Source: an uncultured Bacilli bacterium
GTDB lineage: Bacteria; Bacillota_I; Bacilli_A; RF39; UBA660
Direction of reading: 5' to 3'
DNA length: 7,547 bases
Assembly (NCBI GenBank): GCA_934141615.1
Contig: CAKPCM010000043.1
Span: 1-7,547 of the forward strand
Below, piece by piece: positions 1 to 4,860 of this stretch. The notes under the pieces are model-generated. The model was given only the letters and a program-made list of their open reading frames with translations, was not told where the DNA came from and did no database searches. The position numbers were made by a program, and so were the translations under genes. Each line of letters opens with the position of its first letter. Position 1 is the first letter of the stretch.

Positions 1-3
1 ATA

Positions 4-14
4 CCCCCCCCCCC
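4..14. repeat. Homopolymeric tract of 11 C (G on the minus strand)
   Basis: Eleven consecutive C on the plus strand, flanked by ATA on the left and GG on the right. No other C or G run of comparable length occurs in this AT-rich window. Such mononucleotide runs are prone to slipped-strand length change. It lies in the presumed spacer of the leftward promoter whose -35 box is at 18-23. Confidence 0.9.
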
Positions 15-17
15 GGA

Positions 18-23
18 TGTCAA
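18..23 (-). promoter_or_regulatory. Perfect -35 box (TTGACA) of a leftward promoter with an 11-G spacer tract; -10 outside the window
   Basis: Read on the minus strand, the T-run of the frr terminator is followed five bases later by an exact TTGACA, then TCC, then eleven G (positions 14-4), then TAT at the window edge. The -10 box would fall at or just past position 1, so the promoter is incomplete here. Position directly after a terminator is where a promoter for the next leftward gene is expected. The homopolymer lies where the -35/-10 spacer should be. Without the -10 this is a candidate only. Confidence 0.5.
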
Positions 24-28
24 GCACT

Positions 29-54
29 AAAAAAAGTGGATAACAATCCACTTT
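29..54 (-). terminator. Intrinsic terminator downstream of frr
   Basis: On the minus strand an 8-bp perfect stem (AAAGTGGA / TCCACTTT, arms 47-54 and 33-40) with a 6-base loop is followed by a T-run (A29-A35 on the plus strand, partly within the stem). It begins immediately after the frr stop codon at 55-57, so frr is the last gene of its transcript. Confidence 0.88.
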
Positions 55-603
55 CTATATACTCATTAATTCATCTTCTTTAGCTTTTAATTTTTCATCT
101 ACTATTTTATTGTATTTATTTATTAAATCTTGAACTTCTTCTTGGGCTCTTTTGCCTTCATCTTCTGGAAGTTCTTCTATTTTTTTGATGCTACTATTAG
201 CTTCTTGTCTTATGTTTCTTAAAGCAACCTTGCCTTCTTCTGCGATTGTTTTAGCTTCTTTTACATACTCTTTTCTTCTTTCTTCAGTAAGTTCTGGAAT
301 TACAAGCATAACAGTTTCTCCATTATTATTTGGAGTAAGTCCTAAATCAGCCTCAAAAATAGCCTTTTCTATTGCACCAATTGAGTTTCTATCAAATGGT
401 TTAATAACTATTTTTCTAGCTTCTGGAACTGATATGTTAGCTAACTGTATTAAAGGTGTTGGAGTACCATAATACTCAGGCATTACCTTATCTAATATTC
501 TTGGATTAGCACGTCCTGCACGAACGTTTAAAAATCTATTTTCCATCACTTCAATAGCTTTTTGCATCTTGTCTTCTGTTTCTAATAAAATCTCGTCTGT
601 CAT
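55..603 (-). CDS. frr: Ribosome recycling factor
   Basis: Ribosome recycling factor (RRF) acts in the cytoplasm with EF-G to split the post-termination ribosome into subunits so that it can start again. From the chosen start the protein is 182 residues, close to the usual ~185. Seen directly: the N-terminal helix with NVRAGRANP, then YYGTPTPLIQLANISVPEAR, the KPFDRN segment, PELTEERRKEYVK, and a long charged C-terminal helix; these are family hallmarks of the L-shaped RRF. Two ATGs in tandem (606 and 603) could start it. The AGAGGG ribosome site at 609-614 lies 5 nt from the second but only 2 nt from the first, so 603 is preferred. In most bacteria frr follows pyrH; here the upstream gene is a redox lipoprotein, and frr has its own promoter and terminator, so it is probably a single-gene transcript. 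Confidence 0.97.
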   Translation of the reverse strand: MTDEILLETEDKMQKAIEVMENRFLNVRAGRANPRILDKVMPEYYGTPTPLIQLANISVPEARKIVIKPFDRNSIGAIEKAIFEADLGLTPNNNGETVMLVIPELTEERRKEYVKEAKTIAEEGKVALRNIRQEANSSIKKIEELPEDEGKRAQEEVQDLINKYNKIVDEKLKAKEDELMSI

Positions 604-608
604 CATAT

Positions 609-614
609 CCCTCT
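609..614 (-). promoter_or_regulatory. Ribosome binding site of frr (decides start)
   Basis: AGAGGG on the minus strand. It is 5 nt from the ATG at 603-601 and only 2 nt from the ATG at 606-604, which favours the downstream of the two tandem start codons. Confidence 0.7.
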
Positions 615-627
615 TTCATATAACTAT

Positions 628-657
628 ATTATATAATAAAAAAAGACTTTATGACAA
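628..657 (-). promoter_or_regulatory. frr promoter, -35 nested in the loop of the upstream terminator
   Basis: On the minus strand TTGTCA (657-652, five of six matches to TTGACA), an 18-nt spacer, then an exact TATAAT (633-628). Transcription would start near 621, giving a leader of under 20 nt before frr. The -35 box lies mainly in the 6-base loop of the terminator of the preceding gene, and the spacer runs through the T-run, so stop and restart signals share the same bases. Confidence 0.75.
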
Positions 658-664
658 GTCTTTT
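638..664 (-). terminator. Intrinsic terminator of the rpsB-tsf-lipoprotein operon
   Basis: On the minus strand a perfect 9-bp stem (AAAAGACTT / AAGTCTTTT, arms 656-664 and 641-649), a 6-base loop and a run of seven T (A638-A644 on the plus strand, partly in the stem). It starts 6 nt after the lipoprotein stop codon. It ends the upstream operon and carries the frr -35 box in its loop. Confidence 0.9.
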
Positions 665-670
665 AGTTAT

Positions 671-1261
671 TTATTCTGCACTTTCACTACTAGTTGTAGT
701 TTCAAACGTAATCATTTTATCTACTAAGCTTTCAAAGTTTTGCTTTAGCGTATTTTTTTCTTCATCAGTCATAATTTCTTCTGAGTCAGAATTAATGGTA
801 CCAATATATACTGCCACAATATTTCCTTTGTTAACAAATATAACCGTTGGTGCCTGAATTCTTTTATTTCCTTCATCATCAGTTTTAATATAATCTGATA
901 ATTTATCTGCTAACTCCTGATATTCCGAAGTATTATTATCCCTCATGTCTTTAAAGTTATAATAAAGTACTTCTTTGATATTTTTTTCTTTTGCTACTTC
1001 ATTTAAAATAGGAGTAATTTCTTTACATAAAGCACAACTAGGAAATCCTAAATAAATAATTCCCGTTTTATTTTCTAAAGTATCCATTACGTTAGAGTAT
1101 GTAGAATACTTATAAACGTTATCTTTTTTAACCGTGCTATATTCCGAGCTAAATCTTATAGCATCAGTTTTAGTATCATCCTTAACCTTTGTTACAGAAA
1201 CAGTACTACACCCCGTTAATATTAACAAAAAAGTTAGGACTAATGCCACTAACTTTTTCAT
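671..1261 (-). CDS. Thioredoxin-fold lipoprotein with a CALC active site
   Basis: Predicted membrane-anchored lipoprotein, 196 residues, probably acting in thiol-disulfide chemistry outside the cell membrane. Seen: a type II signal peptide (MKK, hydrophobic residues 4-15, lipobox LTGC with lipidated Cys18); a polar linker; a thioredoxin-like core with GIIYLGFPSCALCKE (Cys76-x-x-Cys79); a following helix with ITPILNEVAKE; and APTVIFVNKG with the expected cis-proline near Pro138. The tail is Ser/Thr/Glu-rich. Layout and motifs recall the PedC/BrcD-type thioredoxin family of Bacillota, including bacteriocin accessory proteins, but no bacteriocin genes are visible. CALC is an unusual active-site dipeptide compared with CGPC or CPYC. 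The ATG lies 2 nt after the tsf stop, with its ribosome site inside the last tsf codons, implying translational coupling. It occupies the position where pyrH is expected. Family assignment is fairly safe; substrate unknown. Confidence 0.85.
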   Translation of the reverse strand: MKKLVALVLTFLLILTGCSTVSVTKVKDDTKTDAIRFSSEYSTVKKDNVYKYSTYSNVMDTLENKTGIIYLGFPSCALCKEITPILNEVAKEKNIKEVLYYNFKDMRDNNTSEYQELADKLSDYIKTDDEGNKRIQAPTVIFVNKGNIVAVYIGTINSDSEEIMTDEEKNTLKQNFESLVDKMITFETTTSSESAE

Positions 1262-1263
1262 GA

Positions 1264-2136
1264 TTATTCACCATTCATTTGAGCAGCTACTTCTTCAGCA
1301 AAGTTTTCTTGACGTTTTTCAAGTCCTTCACCAACTTCATATCTTATAACGTCAACAATTTTACCACCATTATTGCTTACGTATTTAGCAACAGAAACTG
1401 AGTTATCCTTAACAAATTCTTGTTCTTCCAAACAAATTTCTTTAAAGAATTTATTAATTCTTCCCATTACCATCTTCTCAGCAATATTAGCTGGTTTTCC
1501 TTCAGCAATAGCTTGTTCAGTTAAAATTTTCTTTTCATGTTCAACTTGTTCTTCTGGAACTTGTTCTTTCTTAACATATTCAGGACGCATTGCAGCAGCA
1601 TGCATAGAAACGTCTTTAGCTACTTCTTCAGATGCTCCGTCAAGTAATGTTAAAACAGAAATCTTACCACCCATATGGATGTATGCTCCAAAGTTTTGAT
1701 CATCACTTTTTTCTAATAAAGTAAATCTTCTAAATGAAATCTTTTCTCCAATTGTTGCAGTCATATTTGTAACAGCATCATTTAAAGTACCATCTTCACA
1801 AGGAAGTGCTAATGCTTCTTCATTAGTTTTTGCATTGCTGTTTAATATTGTTCTTGCAACTTCATTTACAAAGTTTTGGAACTTTTCATTTTTAGCAACA
1901 AAGTCTGTTTCACAGTTAATTTCAAGGATAACTGCTTTATTACCTTCAGTTATAACAGTAGATAATCCTTCAGCAGCAATTCTTCCAGCCTTTTTAGCAG
2001 CTTTTGCAATTCCCTTTTCTCTTAACCATTCAGTTGCTTTTTTAATATCATTATCGTTTTCTTCTAAAGCTTTTTTACAATCCATCATTCCAGCTCCAGA
2101 AATGTCTCTTAATTCTTTGATTAACTTTGCATTCAT
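1264..2136 (-). CDS. tsf: Translation elongation factor Ts
   Basis: EF-Ts is the cytoplasmic nucleotide exchange factor that converts EF-Tu-GDP to EF-Tu-GTP. At 290 residues it is the usual full-length bacterial form. Seen: the UBA-like N-terminal module (residues 1-50) with LRDISGAGMMDCKKALEE, the TDFVAKN motif that contacts EF-Tu (about residues 77-83), a core with HMGGKISVLTLLDG, the segment with AAAMRPEYV, and a C-terminal part with VAKYVSNNGGKIVDVIRYEV. Start: ATG 2136, with AGGAG (2146-2150) 9 nt upstream. It follows rpsB after 60 bp that contain a perfect hairpin, and the lipoprotein gene begins 2 nt downstream. The rpsB-tsf pairing is conserved across bacteria. No truncation or frameshift seen. 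Confidence 0.98.
   Translation of the reverse strand: MNAKLIKELRDISGAGMMDCKKALEENDNDIKKATEWLREKGIAKAAKKAGRIAAEGLSTVITEGNKAVILEINCETDFVAKNEKFQNFVNEVARTILNSNAKTNEEALALPCEDGTLNDAVTNMTATIGEKISFRRFTLLEKSDDQNFGAYIHMGGKISVLTLLDGASEEVAKDVSMHAAAMRPEYVKKEQVPEEQVEHEKKILTEQAIAEGKPANIAEKMVMGRINKFFKEICLEEQEFVKDNSVSVAKYVSNNGGKIVDVIRYEVGEGLEKRQENFAEEVAAQMNGE
1267..1272 (-). promoter_or_regulatory. Ribosome binding site of the lipoprotein gene inside the 3' end of tsf
   Basis: GGTGAA on the minus strand, 5 nt before the ATG at 1261-1259 and forming the last sense codons of tsf (Gly-Glu). The tsf TAA lies between it and the ATG. This arrangement supports the chosen lipoprotein start and translational coupling to tsf. 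Confidence 0.65.
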
Positions 2137-2160
2137 TTTTCCATTCTCCTTTTTATAATT

Positions 2161-2186
2161 AAAGATGATTTATTAAAATCATCTTT
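2161..2186 (-). other. Perfect hairpin in the rpsB-tsf intergenic region, possible attenuator
   Basis: A perfect 11-bp inverted repeat (AAAGATGATTT / AAATCATCTTT) with a 4-base loop, 10 nt after the rpsB stop. On the minus strand it is followed by AATTATAAAAA, not a T-run, so a strong terminator is unlikely. It may act as a partial terminator, an RNA processing site or a 3'-end stabiliser that sets S2 to EF-Ts output; this role is inferred. Confidence 0.6.
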
Positions 2187-2196
2187 GTTTTAATAA

Positions 2197-3258
2197 TTAC
2201 TTTCTTAAAGCTTTAACTAGTTCGTCTTTCTTTAATTTTGAGTATCCTTCGATACCGCTTTCCTTAGCTAATTTCTTTAATTCAGCAACTGTCTTCTTTG
2301 CTAAATCAGTTACTTCTTCTTTAACTTCTTCTACCTTTTCTAAAGCTACTTTTTTTGCTTCTTCTACTTTTGGTTCAGCTTTCTTTATAGCTTTTTCTGC
2401 TGCACTTTTAACAGCCTTTTTAGTTTCTTCTATCTTAGGTTCAGCTTTAGAAGATACTTCTTTAACCTTCTTTAAAGCTACTTTTTTAACATCTTTAGCT
2501 AATTCTTTAACGTCACTAGCAACTTCTTTAGCAGAAGCTTTTACTCTATCTTCTTCAGTTACATATTCTTCCATAGGTTTTCCTGTAGCTTCACAGATAG
2601 CGTTATTTAAAACACCAAGTACGATTTTAACAGCACGAATAGCATCATCATTACCAGGAATAACATAGTCTACTAAATCTGGATCACAGTTAGTATCTAC
2701 GATACCAAATACTGGAATGTTTAACTTGTGTGCTTCGTTTATTGCGTTAATTTCCTTTTTAGGATCAACAATAATCATAGCTTGTGGTAATTTCTTCATT
2801 TCTCTAAGTCCGCAGAAATATGATTCTAATTTTTCATATTCTTTACGAATCTTAACTACTTCTTTTTTAGGTAACTTATCAAATGTACCATCTTTTTCCA
2901 TTTTTTCAATTTGATCTAAACGGTTAATTCTTCTTCTTATTGTTCTAAAGTTAGTTAAAGTTCCACCTAACCAACGTTTTGAAACATAGTAACTATCTGA
3001 TCTCTTAGCTTCTTCAACAGTAGCTTCTTGAGCTTGTTTTTTAGTTCCTACGAAGATAACCTTTCCACCATTTGCGGCGATTTCTTTTAAAGCAATGTAT
3101 GCTTCTTCAATTTTCTTTACTGTCTTTTGTAAGTCGATAATATAAATATCATCTCTTGAAGTAAAGATATATTCTTTCATCTTTGGATTCCATCTTTTTG
3201 TTTGGTGTCCAAAGTGTACACCTGCTTCTAGCAAGTAACTCATTGATACAACTGGCAT
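2197..3258 (-). CDS. rpsB: 30S ribosomal protein S2 with a long C-terminal extension ending in a Rho_N/SAP-like motif
   Basis: S2 is a small-subunit protein on the solvent side near the platform, needed for S1 binding and initiation in many bacteria. Residues 1 to about 232 form a normal S2 core: SMSYLLEAGVHFGHQTKRWNP, the YIIDLQKT segment, VIFVGTKKQAQ, RWLGGTLTNF, the coiled-coil hairpin around 110-150, LPQAMIIVDP, PVFGIVDTNCDP and IPGNDDAIRA. The protein is 353 residues against about 235-255 in typical Bacillota. The extra ~120 residues are a Lys/Glu/Ala-rich, probably helical linker (about 233-318) containing the repeated pieces KAEPKIEETKK and KAEPKVEEAKK 22 residues apart, then a terminal ~33-residue block with ELKKLAKESGIEGYS and KKDELVKAL, typical of the Rho N-terminal/SAP-like nucleic-acid-binding fold. 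Start: an in-frame ATG exists at 3297, but AGGAGG at 3267-3272 is 8 nt from the ATG at 3258, and S2 proteins normally begin here. Confidence 0.97.
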   Translation of the reverse strand: MPVVSMSYLLEAGVHFGHQTKRWNPKMKEYIFTSRDDIYIIDLQKTVKKIEEAYIALKEIAANGGKVIFVGTKKQAQEATVEEAKRSDSYYVSKRWLGGTLTNFRTIRRRINRLDQIEKMEKDGTFDKLPKKEVVKIRKEYEKLESYFCGLREMKKLPQAMIIVDPKKEINAINEAHKLNIPVFGIVDTNCDPDLVDYVIPGNDDAIRAVKIVLGVLNNAICEATGKPMEEYVTEEDRVKASAKEVASDVKELAKDVKKVALKKVKEVSSKAEPKIEETKKAVKSAAEKAIKKAEPKVEEAKKVALEKVEEVKEEVTDLAKKTVAELKKLAKESGIEGYSKLKKDELVKALRK

Positions 3259-3375
3259 TTCTTTTTCCTCCTTCGTTCTAACCTCCAAATTCTTCATCCT
3301 TACCCTTCATCCTCTTCGGACACTCGAAGCATAAGTCCAAATTTGTGCGTATTTTCTTTCCTTGTTCGAAAAGCC
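3259..3375 (-). other. rpsB mRNA leader, possible S2 autoregulatory element
   Basis: The stretch between the inferred start of transcription and the rpsB ATG is over 100 nt and is locally more GC-rich than the other spacers here. It can form a CTTCG/CGAAG stem (arms 3325-3329 and 3314-3318) or, instead, a GGAC/GTCC stem (3335-3338 with 3318-3321) that overlaps it. A 10-codon reading frame (ATG 3332 to TAA 3300, peptide MLRVSEEDEG) is also present. Ribosomal protein operons often have such leaders; no known leader family is recognised. Confidence 0.35.
3267..3272 (-). promoter_or_regulatory. Ribosome binding site of rpsB (decides start)
   Basis: Perfect AGGAGG on the minus strand, 8 nt before the ATG at 3258-3256. 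It lies downstream of the alternative in-frame ATG at 3297, which it argues against. Confidence 0.9.
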
Positions 3376-3381
3376 TTTATT

Positions 3382-3411
3382 ATTATAACACACAATTATT
3401 ATATGATACAA
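3382..3411 (-). promoter_or_regulatory. rpsB operon promoter with extended -10
   Basis: On the minus strand TGTTATAAT (3390-3382) gives an extended -10 (TGnTATAAT). A weak -35, TTGTAT (3411-3406), lies 18 nt upstream. Transcription would begin near 3375, leaving a leader of roughly 117 nt before the rpsB ATG. A second TATAAT lies at 3403-3398 but lacks a recognisable -35. Confidence 0.7.
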
Positions 3412-3432
3412 GGTGTTTTTTTATATTTTATA

Positions 3433-3476
3433 ATGAAAAAATGATAAAATTATCACTAAAATTATCATTTTTTCAT
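3433..3476 (-). terminator. Long inverted-repeat terminator after the YkgJ-family gene
   Basis: A perfect 15-bp inverted repeat (arms 3433-3447 and 3462-3476) around a 14-base loop. Each arm contains a run of six A or T, so on either strand the stem ends in a T-run. On the minus strand it begins 8 nt after the stop of the upstream gene and precedes the rpsB promoter. It is AT-rich, so strength is uncertain. Confidence 0.75.
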
Positions 3477-3484
3477 GCTTAAAA

Positions 3485-4120
3485 TTATATAGTAAAACCG
3501 TTTTTCTCCTTTACTTCTGAAGATGAATAAAAAGGACTATTTACTATCTGTTTAAATCTCTCATAATTAGTTACCTCAGATGGTGTTAAAGGCTCATTAT
3601 TTTCTATCTTACTAACAATTGAATTTGATTTTTGGATTAATAAATCATAAACGTAATCGAAAAACTCTTTGCCCGTATACTCTTTAATAAATAATTCTAG
3701 CAAACTTTGATGCTTAAGCCAGCTTCTCATAAACTCGTCATCGTCAAAAGTTTTAGGACAAGGCCCGTTAACAAAAGTAGGCTTAACCATTAATCCACAA
3801 GATGGTCTTTCATCTTCATCATAAAAACATCCGTTTTTACCAAGCATTTTACAAGGTCCACCACTGGTAAATAAATCAACTACATCCTTATCTTTGTTTC
3901 TTGCTCTTAAAAACAAAATAAGAGTCCAAGCATCTTTATTGAAACTTAAGTTTTTAACAGGAAAAGCATCTATCGAAATATTTCCTTTTGATAGTTCTTT
4001 TTTAATTGTTAAATATTTCATTTTTTTAAAGTCACTAGGCATGTACATACAACCAGAAACCTTACAACATGATCCCTTACATTTAGCACATAAATCTTTA
4101 TTTATACAAATCTTTCCCAT
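3485..4120 (-). CDS. YkgJ-family (CxxCx3CC) zinc/iron-chelating protein
   Basis: A 211-residue cytoplasmic protein with no signal peptide. It belongs to the widespread YkgJ-type family of putative metal-binding proteins, whose biochemical role is unsettled. Seen: ten cysteines, with an N-terminal cluster C5, C11-x2-C14-x3-C18-C19-x4-C24 containing the family signature CAKCKGSCC, and a second set in GPCKMLGKNGCFYDEDERPSC (C90, C98, C108) plus C121. The spacing and the 'RP-x-C' ending match the family, in which the cysteines are thought to bind Zn or an Fe-S centre. The C-terminal ~90 residues are a charged helical region without Cys. Start: ATG 4120, with GGAG 9 nt upstream. It has its own promoter and terminator, so it looks separate from both the priA genes and rpsB. 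Function not assigned. Confidence 0.85.
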   Translation of the reverse strand: MGKICINKDLCAKCKGSCCKVSGCMYMPSDFKKMKYLTIKKELSKGNISIDAFPVKNLSFNKDAWTLILFLRARNKDKDVVDLFTSGGPCKMLGKNGCFYDEDERPSCGLMVKPTFVNGPCPKTFDDDEFMRSWLKHQSLLELFIKEYTGKEFFDYVYDLLIQKSNSIVSKIENNEPLTPSEVTNYERFKQIVNSPFYSSSEVKEKNGFTI

Positions 4121-4164
4121 AATGTCACTCTCCCCACAACTGGTAAATACAAAATTTTCTAGTT

Positions 4165-4193
4165 ATTATATATAATACTATAAAAATAGTAAA
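4165..4193 (-). promoter_or_regulatory. Promoter of the YkgJ-family gene
   Basis: On the minus strand TTTACT (4193-4188), a 17-nt spacer, and an exact TATAAT (4170-4165). Predicted start of transcription is near 4158, about 38 nt before the ATG. No convincing terminator hairpin lies between the upstream HD-fold gene and this promoter, so read-through from priA may add to expression. Confidence 0.7.
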
Positions 4194-4213
4194 GCTAATC
4201 TTGATTATTTTTT

Positions 4214-4849
4214 TTATTTTAACTCCTTTATTTCTGATAACTCCTTGCTTAACTTTTCAAATATTTCATTTTCTTTAAATTTTGGTCTATCATATAAGAT
4301 CCAAAAATCACTAGCTGACGAAGCATTTTCTTCTATTTTCTTTGCTCTATCACCGTAAAATGGTAAATCTTCCTTTGCTTTTTCTACTGAAAAATACCCT
4401 TCTAAATCATAGACTTTAGCTTGCATATCGCACTCTAACTTATCTACTAAATAGCAAAACTTAGCTTCCTTTGTTTTGCATTCATTAAACTCATTTATTA
4501 TATTTAATAATTCTTCTTTAGAAGATAAAGTGTTTAATACTGTATCAACGCTTTCTTTTCCAATTTTTTCTTTTTCTTCCTTTGTAATACCTGATCTTAT
4601 GGTAAAATCTGGTTTTAAAACCTCATCTAATTCGTGAATCGTAAGCATCTTTAAAACCTTTTTCATATCGATATTTAAATCATATTCACTATCTATTGCA
4701 ATAGATAGCATAAGGCACCCATAAATATGCTCTGCAACCGATTCTAATCTATCTTTAGTTATTCCTATTTGGGTAAAGCCTTCTCTTAATTTATACTTTA
4801 ACTTATTTACGTATAAATAATAATTTATAATGTTTTTAGTTTTATCCAT
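4214..4849 (-). CDS. HD-fold phosphohydrolase, YfbR/HDDC2-like
   Basis: A 211-residue cytoplasmic protein resembling the HD_3 / YfbR-HDDC2 group, metal-dependent phosphohydrolases that include 5'-deoxynucleotidases. Seen: an N-terminal helix with KLKYKLREGF; ESVAEHIYG, carrying the first metal-ligand His (His41); MLTIHELDEV, with the central pair as His72-Glu73 instead of His-Asp and Glu76 three residues later; Asp81; and FCYLVDKLECD, where Asp136 is the likely last ligand. The metal site thus looks intact, with Glu replacing the canonical Asp. Start: ATG 4849, with AGGAGG (4855-4860) 5 nt upstream, overlapping the priA stop. The 9-bp gap to priA implies one transcript. A nucleotide-pool or housecleaning role would suit the partnership but is inferred; the substrate cannot be read from the sequence. 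Confidence 0.8.
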   Translation of the reverse strand: MDKTKNIINYYLYVNKLKYKLREGFTQIGITKDRLESVAEHIYGCLMLSIAIDSEYDLNIDMKKVLKMLTIHELDEVLKPDFTIRSGITKEEKEKIGKESVDTVLNTLSSKEELLNIINEFNECKTKEAKFCYLVDKLECDMQAKVYDLEGYFSVEKAKEDLPFYGDRAKKIEENASSASDFWILYDRPKFKENEIFEKLSKELSEIKELK

Positions 4850-4854
4850 AATTT

Positions 4855-4860
4855 CCTCCT
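4855..4860 (-). promoter_or_regulatory. Ribosome binding site of the HD gene overlapping the priA stop
   Basis: Perfect AGGAGG on the minus strand, 5 nt before the ATG at 4849-4847. Its first bases are part of the priA TAG (4861-4859), so the two genes are tightly arranged and probably coupled. Confidence 0.85.

Noticed and set aside
1..14. G/C homopolymer as a pure sequencing artefact (for example a poly-G read end)
   Set aside because: Not excluded, but the tract has non-G sequence on both sides and follows a perfect TTGACA at a sensible distance, so it is kept as a finding with this caveat.
152..472. Plus-strand open frame antisense to frr, and similar plus-strand frames antisense to the lipoprotein gene, tsf, rpsB and the YkgJ-family gene
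   Set aside because: Each lies opposite a well-supported minus-strand gene, has the Ser/Phe/Leu-rich composition typical of an antisense shadow, and lacks recognisable protein motifs.
3259..3297. Longer rpsB reading from an upstream in-frame ATG at 3297, adding 13 residues
   Set aside because: The perfect AGGAGG at 3267-3272 sits 8 nt before the ATG at 3258, and S2 proteins normally begin with a short lead to the S-M-x-x-L-L-E-A-G-V-H segment. The added residues are charged and are encoded by the ribosome-site region.
4194..4213. Possible terminator after the HD-fold gene (TAATC/GATTA)
   Set aside because: The loop would be only two bases and the T-run is on the plus strand, the wrong side for the minus-strand genes.
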